Source: Hydractinia symbiolongicarpus (lineage: Eukaryota > Cnidaria > Hydrozoa > Anthoathecata > Hydractiniidae). From it: DNA of 64,000 bases. Of the stretch, positions 48,937 to 58,761 are shown piece by piece. Positions within the stretch are counted from its first letter, which is position 1, and every line of letters begins with the position of its first letter. The stretch is taken from contig NC_079886.1 in NCBI RefSeq assembly GCF_029227915.1, positions 10,437,501-10,501,500 of the forward strand, written 5' to 3'. The notes beneath the pieces are model-generated. The model saw nothing but the letters and a program-made list of their open reading frames with translations. It was not told where the DNA came from and did not search any database. Made by a program: the position numbers and the translations under genes.

Positions 48937-49740
48937 GCAAAAGGTAAATGGTGATTTTTTTTGCGTGTCGAAGATTGTTTGTGGATTGTTTGGTTTATTT
49001 TTTACAAATTTACTGCCTCCTTGACTCGACTTTCGCCTTTCAAATTAGAGTCGGTAGGTGTGACGCTAAACAATTATATTTTTGAGGGTGGTGTTGTCCT
49101 TAACTGTATAACATCTGTGGAAAGATGTTATAGCTATTCTGGCCACAAGTCTGCATTTTATTGCCTGTCCATTTTTCAGATTTTTACGCACACATGCGCA
49201 AGAATCTCGTCAAAACGTAGCTTAGCTAGCTAAACATTTGTTGAACCCGTCTAGGTTCTAGAAGGTAGAGGAAAAAATTTGTTTTCGGCAAGAATTTCGT
49301 AGCTTCGTGGTGTGTGTGACTTAGCAGTTCAAAGCTTGTAACTAAAGTTACACTAAATTTGATACGAAAAAGCTAAATAACGAAAAGCAACAAGGAAGAT
49401 AGAGAAACGTGCTTTTTCACTTTAAAACGTTCAATCACGCGTCTTTGCCGCCATTACCGTGTCTTGATTGCCCGAGAAAATGTAGGCAAGTCCTTCATTT
49501 AGTGGAGTAATTTGTCGGTTAGTCGTCCACGTATTACAAGTAGAGTTGAGCTTCTATAATAAAACTTATAAAGTATACTTTCCTATATTTACAAGAATAA
49601 TGTTTTCTCACACTCTCACTCTCAGTTTTTTCTATGTGTTACAATATCTATCCTAAAAATACTTTCTTTTGTCTATAACTGTTCCAAGTAACTTATGTTT
49701 TGGTACTTTTTTAAAAGAGATAAAAGTATCGCATCGTATT
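48937..49740. other. Intergenic, no gene seen
   Basis: Noncoding DNA between the transposon stack and the LINE remnant. The frame at 48961-49233 (+) has no motif or homology that I recognise. Confidence 0.45.
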
Positions 49741-50598
49741 TTCATTTAAGAATAAATTCCATATAACGGGACCTCTGTGTCGAATGGAAAAATTAGTAGA
49801 TTTAAGAATGGTTTTGGAATAATAAAATTACTTTTTGCATACCTGGTAATGTACCTATGCTCGATATTGGAATAATGATTTGTGAAAATTGTAGGTACCA
49901 ATCCATGTTTAACTTTAAACATGAACTGGAGAACTTGGTGCACGTTCAATTGAAAAATATTCAGAACTCCAAGTTTATGGAGAATTGGTTGGGAAGGTGT
50001 GTATCTGTTCACTCCGAATATTATCCTACAAGCATGTTTTTGTTTATTATATAATTTATGTAGTTTAGTTTTGTTAGTGCTACCCCATCCAATGTTACAA
50101 TAACTTAAATAGCTATGCATGAATGAAAAATACAAATCACGTAAGCAACGAACATTCAAGTATGGTCTCGCTTTATATAGGACTCCAATATTTATCGCTA
50201 TTTTATTTTCTATAATGTTGATATGATCTCTCCATGATAAAGTTTCATTAAGATAGACTCCCAAGAATTTTACATGTTTTTTTCACATTAATGTCATTCA
50301 GTTTTAAACATGGCATCTTCAGGGGGGATTATCAATTTTAGATGGCTTAGAAAAAAGAGCGTAATTAGTTTTATTTATATTCAGGGAAAGTTTATTTGCT
50401 TTGAACCATTCTTCAATTTATTTTAGTTCTTGGTTTACTGTATCAAAGAGACTTTTTATGTTACTATGCGAATAAAATAAGTTAGTATCATCAGCGAATA
50501 AAATAAAATTGAGAATTTGTGACGAACAATGTAGATCGTTAATATAAATTAAGAAAAGAAGTGGTCCCAGAATAGAGACTTGCGGAACGCCACATCTT
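49741..50598 (-). mobile_element. LINE (non-LTR) remnant: C-terminal part of the reverse transcriptase
   Basis: Minus-strand translation begins abruptly at GVPQVSILGPLLFLIYIND (RT motif 4 region), then FADDTNLFYS, the catalytic box (about 50485-50505), KANKLSLNINKT and the LGVYLNETLSWRDHI region, then the RT thumb-side tail (LYFSFMHSYLSYCNIGWG, KLYNKQKHACRII). Inactivating changes include a TAA after NQELK and frameshifts near 50265-50320. The 5' part is absent: the match stops at about 50598, the usual 5' truncation. The tail after 49746 carries no clear poly-A. Family resembles jockey/CR1-type chordate and cnidarian LINEs; clade not decided. Confidence 0.85.
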
Positions 50599-51496
50599 CA
50601 AATGTGGCTTCAATATTATAACGCAATAATGATGATCCCACACTGTACGACACGAAACTAAAGTTGGACGTGTTTGTAGCCTAAGAAGGCTACTTTATCA
50701 GTAAATCAATTGTAGTTGGTACATAAGTAAGGAATGGAATCAAAGGCAAAAGTAACAAAGGTGTAGTACGTCCAGGTAACCTACTGCAATATTGTTTGTT
50801 CGCCGTCAAAGTCTTCCACACCATGAAATGCCGAAGTTTAGTACCGGAAACTATGTGCCATACTTATCCATCATCAGGCTACAACAGCCCTTTGAAACAG
50901 TAACTGCATTTGAAACGATGAAAACAGCTATTGGTACCTTAACCAAAATTTTCGTAAGGTAAAGAGAACACTGTCCGTGTACGAAGCTACTAGTCATTCA
51001 TTGTCGGTTTGTACTAAGAGATACAAATGGCACAAGTGACTTCGAAATACCCAGAATACAGCAAAAAGTGTTTATCTATACATCTTCAGTTTGTATGAGG
51101 CATACAGAATACATTTCAAGCAATTTATGTCCCAAAGACCATGACTGAAGCCGAGTGGTCACTATTACGCTAGTATTTATACACAAATCGTCAATTCCTC
51201 ACAAGTTATTCTGCTCAAATAGAGTATTGTCTTGAATGTTTAGTTGACTTTTAAGCAGGAACTTGAAAAAACAATCCGTAATGTCATCCATTCTTCATAA
51301 TTTTCCACTAAAGTCATTAGAAATCCGAAAATTCCTCAACGGTTTCTAGAATTCTTAAGTATACCACAGACTGTCAAATTTCATAGAAAAAATAAATGAA
51401 GCCTTTTTAACGTGGCTAATATATCAAAACGCAATACATGATGGTCTTACTCGGTATGAAGCAAAACTAAATATGGATATGTTGGCATCCTACAAA
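50599..51496. other. Repeat-derived stretch, no coding frame
   Basis: Contains, at about 50692-50730, a same-strand copy of the 51497-51539 terminal repeat (TTATCAGTAAATCAA-TGTAGTTGGTA), suggesting a larger, older element of the same family spanning 50686-51783. The intervening DNA has no long open frame. A perfect small hairpin, GCCACAT / ATGTGGC, lies at 50589-50608. Confidence 0.4.
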
Positions 51497-51783
51497 GAGC
51501 TTATTTATCAGTAAATCAAGTGTAGTTGGTAAATAAACAAGGCATAAAGGGTGATTTGCCAGTATTCATCATAATATCACATACAAAGAAGCAAAATGGA
51601 TCGCTCATATATTCCTTTTTAATTTCACATCTTGTGTTCTGTAAATGTAAAATTGAAAAGGAATATTCAAGCGGGTCTGCTACATTTGCTTCTTTGTATC
51701 TGATGTAATGACGAACACTACCGAATCGCCCTTCATGCATTGTTTATCTATCAACTACGCTTGAGTTACAGATAAAAAAGCTC
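51497..51783. mobile_element. MITE with 43-bp terminal inverted repeats
   Basis: A 287-bp segment. Left end (51497-51539) begins GAGCTTATTTATCAGTAAAT and ends GGTAAATAAACA; right end (51741-51783) is its reverse complement with about six mismatches. The two overlapping opposite-strand frames inside (51516-51740 and 51526-51708) are not credible genes. No unambiguous target duplication. Confidence 0.7.
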
Positions 51784-51984
51784 TTTTTAGGAGCATGTTC
51801 AGACTTTGTTTAGTTTTTATACAGTGCAGGACCATCATGGCGATGGTGAAATATTTGTGTAAAGTTTGACTGCTGTAAGTCCCTGCACTTTTTAACAATA
51901 GTGTTGACTCTGTAAATAATTATGTTTATGTGTGAATAGAGTTTGTACAGCGATTGTAAAAGTGGATAACTATTTGCGCACCAC

Positions 51985-52430
51985 TAGAAAAAGACGCCAC
52001 ACTACACTCTACTACGAAGAAATGCATCCCTACTTCGCTTTTATACAAAGGAATACGCACCATTACAGAAAAGTACGCTCTAGTATGCTCTACTACAGCC
52101 TACTACACTCTACCGCAGGCTACTACGCTCTACTACAGCTTACTACACTCTACTACAGAAAAATACGCTCTACTACAAGAAAATACGCTCTACTGCGCTC
52201 CACTACACTCTACCACAAGGAAATACGCTCTACTACACCCTACTTCAGAGACTTACGTTCTATTAAGGCCTGCTACAAAAAATAACGTGCTACTGCATAT
52301 CACTCCGAAAAATTACGCTTTACTACATTCTACTACAAGGACAGAAAGGGCCTGCTACACTCGACAACAGACATTGATGCGCGTCACTAGAGTCTGCTAC
52401 AGAAAAATACACTCCATGCTACAATGTAGA
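51985..52430. repeat. Degenerate short tandem repeat, CTCTACTAC-rich
   Basis: Dozens of imperfect copies of words such as TACGCTCTACTACA and TACACTCTACTACAG with variable spacing of about 13-27 bases. Translation gives Tyr/Leu/Ser-Thr strings that are an artefact of the repeat. Looks like an old minisatellite. Confidence 0.7.
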
Positions 52431-52639
52431 TTAGAGTCTAGGCTATTGTGTGCTGAAAGCGGGGCATGTGGATAATGAGAAATCAGCATCTCCACAAGAT
52501 TTGGCAAAGTACATAGGTCTAACGCATGTTGAATATGTTATCTCCTTAATATTCAGGAAGTAATCGTGGATGACTTAATTTGTCTGTCTTTCACGCAAAA
52601 TAATACCTCAAGTGTATCAAATAGATCAATATATCAATA

Positions 52640-52778
52640 CAGTCGTCAAGCCGTGAAAAAATCCACGGGGTCGCCTGTTCTTTATATCGGGAACTTCCGC
52701 AAACGAAATGATGACCGACTGCGACTTTTTGTTTCAATAGTTACTATTTGTAAACAGACAGACGACGCCTATTATTAT
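52640..52778 (-). mobile_element. Helitron-like short element, copy 3
   Basis: On the minus strand it starts TCTATATAATAATAGG, continues with GTCTGTCTGT, and ends with a CCCCGTGGA...TTCACGG hairpin followed by CTTGACGACTG. Start and end correspond to those of copies 1 and 2 while the middle has diverged. It begins immediately after the CTAG end of a further copy (52787-52830). Confidence 0.5.
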
Positions 52779-52782
52779 ATAG

Positions 52783-52830
52783 AGACTAGTCGATAAGGCC
52801 CGTGAAAAAATCCACTTAGTCAGAGAAGAA
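52783..52830 (-). mobile_element. Helitron-like 3' end, abutting copy 3 head to tail
   Basis: Minus strand GTGGATTTTTTCACGGGCC (hairpin) then TTATCGACTAG, that is hairpin plus CTAG; the TC start of copy 3 follows within a few bases. The body of this element would extend to higher coordinates, through DNA with TGACGTCA words at 53155-53270, but its 5' end was not found. Confidence 0.5.
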
Positions 52831-53815
52831 ATAGAAAAGACCATTTAAATTTTGATGACGTAAACAGTGTCCCGCACCTATAAATAAAAATTATTGTTCG
52901 AATTTTGTTACCCGTAGCATCTATTGTAAAGAAAATAATATAAATGGACATGTATTTAAGGAACAGATAAGAAGATAAATACGTTTAAAATACTGCTGAC
53001 GTCAGGAAAGTCCCCCCAAAGCACCAAAAAATCTTTTTAACAAATTTATATACCCCGTTATCTTCATCGTATAGATTTCAAAACGCTGATCAAGAAAATG
53101 TATAGCATCAAGTATCTTTGACAAACGGTTGCAGAGATATTGGGGTTGAAAGATTTTTTGATGACGTCATAAACACGCCCATTCCGAAACGGATTCGGGG
53201 ACCCAGGTGTGGAAAACTCACCAAACTTGGTCAAAGGTGGTTACCCACGCGGTAAAAAATGACTGACGTCAGCACCTCGTTTCTAAGTTATTTGACCTCA
53301 AAGTTTTAAGTGCACTGCAATGGCTTCATTAATTTAATATAAATATTGATGTTAGCAGCTACCAACACAAGCTTACGTACTTCTTTCACACCATCCCATC
53401 AATCGGCGACGAACTGAAGAGAGTTGATGAAGCAGTTCGACACAGACTCATCCCAACCTTGAAGAGAATATAAAATGTTCCTTCTGGCGCAGTCACGTGC
53501 GCGAACACAGTGACGTCACATCAAGTCCCTGAATATCCAATACCCTGCAGTACCATACCATGTATCGCTATGGAATTCAAGGAGTTATCCCTAATAATCA
53601 GTGCAATGTAGTGACGTCATCAAAAATCATACAAATAGGAGCCAAAATTTCTAGCACAATTCCTAAAAGTCTACACCAAGGATAAGTCCCTAACATACAA
53701 AAATGAGTATGGGAAATTCCCTGATATTCATCAAAAATCAACGCATGCGCAGTAAAGACATAAATTAACTATATAATCTTCGGACTTTGTTGAAATACTA
53801 TAATAAATGAGCTGT
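52831..53815. other. Repeat-derived stretch, no gene
   Basis: Noncoding, less AT-rich than the surroundings, with several TGACGTCA/TGACGTCAT words (53158, 53266, 53612 region). Probably the body of a mobile element, possibly the Helitron-like one. No frame is credible. Confidence 0.35.
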
Positions 53816-54124
53816 TTCAAAACGCAAGACATGTGCAACAATACTGTTGAAAAGCAGCCCTGGGTGCCCGAGCATGTCCCCAACAAGTTCAAGACGCAGG
53901 ACATGTGTAACAAAGTTGTTGAATAATATCCTCATCTATTCGAATATGTGCCGGATCAATTCAGGGCGCAAGACATGTGTAACAGGGCTGTTGAAAAATA
54001 TCCCTTTATGCTGAGGTATATACCGGACCAGCTCAGGACGCAGGATGTGTGCAACAAAGCCGTTGAAAAGGATCCCCTTATGCTCGAATATGTGCCAGAT
54101 CGGTTCAAAACGCAAGACATGTAA
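53816..54124 (+). pseudogene. Decayed gene fragment of 24-residue repeats (DUF4116-like)
   Basis: Four full repeats and the start of a fifth, each exactly 72 bases (starts 53816, 53888, 53960, 54032, 54104). The repeat pattern is FKTQDMCNKAVEKDPLMLEYVPDR. One in-frame TAA (53924-53926) and a terminal TAA break it, and no start codon or splice context is visible. The repeat resembles DUF4116-type repeats, seen in amoebae, intracellular bacteria and some cnidarian proteins; their function is unknown. The conserved 72-base period with protein-level conservation shows that this was once coding. Confidence 0.7.
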
Positions 54125-54154
54125 CGTGACATGCGCAACAACATGTGAAGTAAG

Positions 54155-54181
54155 TTATCTTACAACCATGTTGTAAGATAA
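54155..54181. repeat. Perfect 12-bp hairpin
   Basis: TTATCTTACAAC - CAT - GTTGTAAGATAA just after the 24-residue repeat fragment. It could be a terminator-like stem, a transposon end or chance. Confidence 0.6.
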
Positions 54182-54459
54182 TACTTATAAATGTGCGTAA
54201 ACTGTCAATCAAAATTCGATATCTTTGAAACTGCGCCCTAGATAGTCGCCTTGAAGACTATAGAGTAAATAGAGCATTGTAACGACTGTGAACGTATGTT
54301 GGATGCGTATGATAGATGTACCTGCGGAAGTAGGTTTGTGGAAAATGGTAGAATGTTGTGCTGGTACTGCTATCACGAATATATCACATATAACGGAGGA
54401 GGTTGCGTATGATGTGCAATTCTCTGAAGTCGCTCGAAATACAACAAACAAGATGCTGC

Positions 54460-54768
54460 ATTTGAAAACAAAACCTTCACTCTAAGTACCGCCGGGAGGT
54501 TGAATAATGTCCGTTTTAGAAAAGTGTTTTTCACACAGAACAGTGTGGTTAGTTACACGAAAGTTGTCCTTTCCATCAACACGTTTGATTCTACTACACC
54601 ACACTTTTCTCTCACCAACATCTTTTGGAAACGTGAAAAACTTGTTGCTGTTGAAATACGTTCACCTTCAAACTCTACTAAACCAGTATTGTCACAACCC
54701 CAGGCTGCACATTGCTTTCCAAGACTTTTTGTTCTTTGTTTACGTTTTTTTGACACACTATCCGCCAT
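54460..54768 (-). pseudogene. THAP-domain remnant with a one-base frameshift
   Basis: Starts ATG at 54768 (MADSVSKKRKQRTK...). Frame 1 gives CAAWGCDNTG, the N-terminal C-x4-C of a C2CH THAP zinc finger, up to FSRF. The frame then shifts by one base at about 54627-54632; the next frame reads FPKDVGERKVW and NHTVLCEKHFS, supplying the invariant Trp and the C-x2-H half. A TAG follows shortly at about 54485. THAP domains are DNA-binding modules often derived from P-element-type transposases. A sequencing error could explain the frameshift, but no downstream coding region was found, so a relic is more likely. Confidence 0.7.
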
Positions 54769-55075
54769 TGCGATTTTTATTATGAAGAAAGTACACAACG
54801 GCTACCTCGTTTTCGTGTTAACGCGATTACGTCATCGCGAATTTATGAAAAGGAGTATTTGTGGATCTAAACGAGTGAGGAAGAAAGTTCCAAAAAGAAA
54901 AATGCAAGAACAAAAAAATATAAGCAATGGTGTGTGTATTAATATCTTTAGCAAACGGTTTAACTGTTTTTATTTTTTGTGTTTAGATATTGACCTGAAG
55001 ATGGAGTATACCTCCGAAATACATTGTGAAAAGTATAAACATTGTTGAGCCTTCTTTTAAAATGTTGAATTACAG

Positions 55076-55402
55076 TCATGTTTCTACCATTGCTAAAGAA
55101 ATTGACGCTAAGGTAGTGATATTGACGTCGCCTCGTAACGTCAAAAGATTTAACATTTGAGACATAATTTTTTCGGCTACATCAAAGGATTTTCCTTTGA
55201 TGTAGCCGAACACTTTCACTTTGCCTGTGTTACAGACAGACACAGTCTCTGTATTATTAAAGAGATTTCCTAGATCTACAGCAGCAGTTTTGATTGTTTG
55301 CGTTTTTTCCTCTTGATCGATTTCCAATTTTGATTTGCAGATTTCGCACCGAAAAGTTACTTCAAACCCAGTACGCAAAAAATATCTTCTTTGAAACGCC
55401 AT
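55076..55402 (-). CDS. Unrecognised short ORF with a C-x2-C pair
   Basis: Not recognised. 108 residues from an ATG at 55400-55402: a basic start (MAFQRRYFLRTGFEV), a zinc-knuckle-like half FRCEICKSKLEI, then an Asn/Thr-rich region and VFGYIKGKSFDVAEKIMSQM. The protein-like composition and lack of splice or frame breaks favour a real exon or a recently decayed multi-copy gene, perhaps linked to the neighbouring THAP relic. A 39-base perfect inverted repeat lies inside it. It could also be chance. Confidence 0.35.
   Translation of the reverse strand: MAFQRRYFLRTGFEVTFRCEICKSKLEIDQEEKTQTIKTAAVDLGNLFNNTETVSVCNTGKVKVFGYIKGKSFDVAEKIMSQMLNLLTLRGDVNITTLASISLAMVET
55172..55210. repeat. Perfect 18-bp inverted repeat, 3-base loop
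   Basis: TTCGGCTACATCAAAGGA (55172-55189), loop TTT, TCCTTTGATGTAGCCGAA (55193-55210). No mismatch. Confidence 0.9.
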
Positions 55403-56723
55403 TAAGTAAAATACTTTGTAATCTGGAGGTCATAGACGGAACTGGACTAAAGGTCATAAGTGAATACCTGATAAACTTTTAAAAAAAAGTTCCTTGGTAA
55501 GAAATGTATTCGCTCGCTTAAATGGCAAATGGTCTCGTCCAGAATAGCGTAAGCGTAAAAGAGCACTGAAGACGAGGTTGCCCTCCACAATTTCTCAAGA
55601 GCCTTCAAAAACACTACGAGATTAATAATGAACTTTTTCAACATTGTTGTCTGTTTTGCTCATTTTTGTTGTTCATTTCCCTCGACGAATGAGATTTTAT
55701 GTATTTCTGCCCTGAAAGACAAATCCAACCCAAGTACATTTACCCAAGGCAAAATTAAAAAGATATCTCCAAAAGATATCTCCTCTACAAACATGTAAAA
55801 ACTAATACTTTTAAAGGAATTCAGATTTGCTCTTGTAAAGAAATGTTTTCTTCCAGAACTCATCTTTCTTAAGTGATTATAAGCCTACCATTGTTTTTAA
55901 TCTGTGTTCAGGGTTATTTTAAAGCCAATTCTTTGTATTTATAACTATTTGAGTTAAAAGTTAAAATTGACTTCTTGTATTAAATGAATAAAAAAACAGT
56001 CAAATATCTCCAGTCTCTGTTTGTCCTGTTCCTACTCGAGTTTATATTTTAGATTAGATTTAGGTAAACACTCTCTTTTAAGCGGGACATGCTAAAGATA
56101 TGGTTTTTATTACTCTCAGCTTCCCCGTTCAAGTGACGTAGGTGTATTTTAGTTGCTAAAAAATCTGGTAATAATAACATGTAAAAACGACTAAAAAAAT
56201 TGATCTTAATTTGACTGTTACTGCAATAATAACGTAGTGAAAAAAATTGAAGGTTTGAATAATGCTATCTTTTTTGTTGATTATACCATACATGTAAAAA
56301 ATGTGGCGTTGATCAACTTCAGCAGTGTTAGATTGAAATCTCTAAATATGCATGGAATGTAAATGGTTATCAATGCGGAACGGATATCAAAAGCATGCAG
56401 ACATTTTTATTTTATATTTTTAGCGAAAAAACCAAATATTGACTAACAATTCATGTGTTTGTCTCGTTTATTAAAACATTCAATACACCTGTTACTAAAT
56501 AAACTATTATCACCCATATTTAAGAGAACTGGTAATCGAGAACCCGGGAATAATAATTCTTGTTGTGCCTGCACGGGGGCACAGAATCTATTACGGTACA
56601 AATAAAGAGATCGCTTGTTGGTGAAATCGCAACTCTGACGACCCCCTAAAAGCGTAAATATGAAGTTATTAACTAACATAAACCCTGTACCAAGAGCGAT
56701 AACAGTTTTGGAATCTTTTTCTT
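55403..56723. other. Intergenic / GPCR upstream, no gene seen
   Basis: Minus-strand frames at 55447-55644 and 55660-55863 lack motifs. The + strand before 56724 has short frames only. Promoter elements for the GPCR are not obvious. Confidence 0.4.
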
Positions 56724-57743
56724 ATGTTTACGTTTTCGATCAAAATGAAAAACACAAGTGTATTGAGAAATGGAACGAACACAAGATACGGCAGCTATAC
56801 TCAAATCTTACAAGCAAGTTTTTTATCTGTAGGGACGTTGGATTTACTGTTAGTTCCACCCATGTTTATTCTTAATATTTTGTTTATTTGGTTGATCAAA
56901 AAGCATCCAACATTGCAGTCCAACCCAAACAAATTGTTGACGCTTCTTGCGCTGACTGATTTATTCAACTGTTCAGTTTCGCAAGTGTGTTTTGCAGTGG
57001 AAAGTATTCTTCTAAGCCGTGGACTGTTTTACTTGAATTTTGATAAAATTGTAGCTTGTATTGCATACTCAGTAACTGGAGCTTCTTTTTTCAGTGTTAT
57101 TTTGATATCTGTTGAACGCTATATTGCCATCGTTTTCCCATTTTACTACAACATGAAATTCCGCTTGTCTCACTTGGTCATACTTTATGTTATTCTAGTT
57201 TTGTCTTGGTTAACAACAGTTGTTATCACGTTAACTGTTTGGCATATGATGGCATTTTATATAATCGCTGCTTTAATAATCGCTTTTGGATGTGGCGTCA
57301 TTTTTATTTGTTATGTCGGCATCTTTTGTGTTTATCGCCGTACTCAAAAAAACATTAAATTACCATGTGGAAATTACGATGTTAAAATAAAAGTGAAAAA
57401 TTACCGTACGGCGTTTATAGCGGGGTTGGTGATCATGACTTTAGTAGTGTGCTACGCACCATTTTTGATACTTTCGTTTTTAATGTGGAGACAAGTGGCG
57501 ATGAAGATTTGGCTGATTCTGCCGTGGACACAGACTGTTGCTTTGTTACCCGGACTCATTAACCCGATCATTTATTACTGGCGTTTAAAAGAAGTCCGTG
57601 CAAAATTTTTACGTTTGTGGAGTAACTTGCAACCTTTTCACAGGTCACGTGAAAGATGTCGTCCCTTTTATTTGCCGTCTCGAAATCAAATCAATCTTCA
57701 ATTGAATAAGCTTGAGGAAAAGAATTCAGAATGCAAGATTTAG
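56724..57743 (+). CDS. Rhodopsin-type (class A) G-protein-coupled receptor, single exon
   Basis: 339 residues, seven hydrophobic segments, plasma membrane. The N-terminus has two N-glycosylation sequons (N10-T-S, N16-G-T). TM1 carries N51, TM2 LALTDLF with the sodium-site Asp at 79, TM3 ends with the ERY box (131-133), TM4 has W162, TM6 has CYAPF (243-247) in place of CWxP, TM7 ends LPGLINPIIYYW with NPxxY at 280-284. ECL2 is very short (only about six residues between TM4 and TM5) and lacks the usual conserved Cys, and TM5 has no proline. Such features occur in melanocortin/adenosine-like cnidarian receptors, many of which are orphans encoded by intronless tandem-expanded genes. A second ATG lies at 56745. 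No Schiff-base Lys in TM7, so not an opsin. Ligand unknown. Confidence 0.9.
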   Translation: MFTFSIKMKNTSVLRNGTNTRYGSYTQILQASFLSVGTLDLLLVPPMFILNILFIWLIKKHPTLQSNPNKLLTLLALTDLFNCSVSQVCFAVESILLSRGLFYLNFDKIVACIAYSVTGASFFSVILISVERYIAIVFPFYYNMKFRLSHLVILYVILVLSWLTTVVITLTVWHMMAFYIIAALIIAFGCGVIFICYVGIFCVYRRTQKNIKLPCGNYDVKIKVKNYRTAFIAGLVIMTLVVCYAPFLILSFLMWRQVAMKIWLILPWTQTVALLPGLINPIIYYWRLKEVRAKFLRLWSNLQPFHRSRERCRPFYLPSRNQINLQLNKLEEKNSECKI

Positions 57744-58761
57744 ATGAGCGGACACACTTTGCGAATATTTCCCATCATGCTTTTTTCACGAAGCTGTTCA
57801 AACTTGTTAAAAAAACGAATGTTGTCATCCAAAAAATATGTCGAAACACAAACAGAAAGTTAGTTATCATGTAGAAGCCACAAAAAAAGAAACAACTCGA
57901 AACATATTTTATTTATTATATCCATGTTTAGACCAAGTTTCACTCTTAAATGTTCTCGTATATTTTGACAGCCGTGCAACCCTTTCCCTCAAGGTTCCTG
58001 AAAACGGTTTGGAATTCGTACCATTTATCCAGGTTTACCGTAAATGCTCGATTGAACGCCCCGGGCGCTTGTTTAAAATTTGATTTTTAGGATGGGCACC
58101 TATTCAAGAGGGGCGTTTATAAAAAAGCTTTATTTTTGTGCTATGTAATTGATACAAGAGGTGAAGCTGCAGAATAGGATGGATATCTAACAGACGTTTA
58201 TTTATGTTGAGAAGGAAAAGTAGAGTAGCTTGTGGTGATTCATAAAATAGTTGTGTAACGCAGACAAAATTTTTTAAAAAATGGTTTAGAAAAGACGAAC
58301 TAAGGGTATTTGACACTTCTATATCGCTATAACGCTTAACTTCTAAAAAGAAAACATTTTTTTCAAATCGACTGGTTAGAGAAAAACAACACATGTGAAG
58401 AGAATAAAATTATTTACAATCGCCAAAAAATCATACAACAACAACACAAAAAACAAAAATATTCACAAAAAGTTAGACAAGAACAGAGAAACTTTTAATC
58501 ATTTTAAGCTAAAAAAAATATTTATTCATTCCACAACATTCTAACAAGCAAATATAAAAACATCGTTCCACACAATTTTCATGACGTCATGAGTCACGGA
58601 TGCTTCTATATCAAATGTACAACTTAGATAAACAATCCTAAAATCAGCATTTAAAAAGGCACGCCCTGCAGTGGAGCATGACAGCATGAACAAATGCGGA
58701 AAGCTGTTTAAATTTTTTTTTGTAAGAGTAGGGTGGAAACTACTTAAATGTATATTACAGA
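57744..58761. other. 3' flanks of GPCR and DAZAP2 homologue; repeat fragment
   Basis: Convergent gap. At 58035-58125 a GC-richer repeat with complementary words (GAACGCCCCGGGCG, AGGGGCGTTTATAA) looks like a transposable-element end. The open frame at 57838-58083 runs into this repeat and is not called. Confidence 0.45.

Noticed and set aside
54310-54412. Cys-rich + strand frame (CTCGSR, CWYCYHEY)
   Set aside because: Looks zinc-ribbon-like but is under 40 codons, lies within repeat DNA and has no supported start or exon structure.
54500-55048. 182-codon and 92-codon + strand frames
   Set aside because: They are antisense to the THAP remnant, whose C2CH motifs are on the minus strand.
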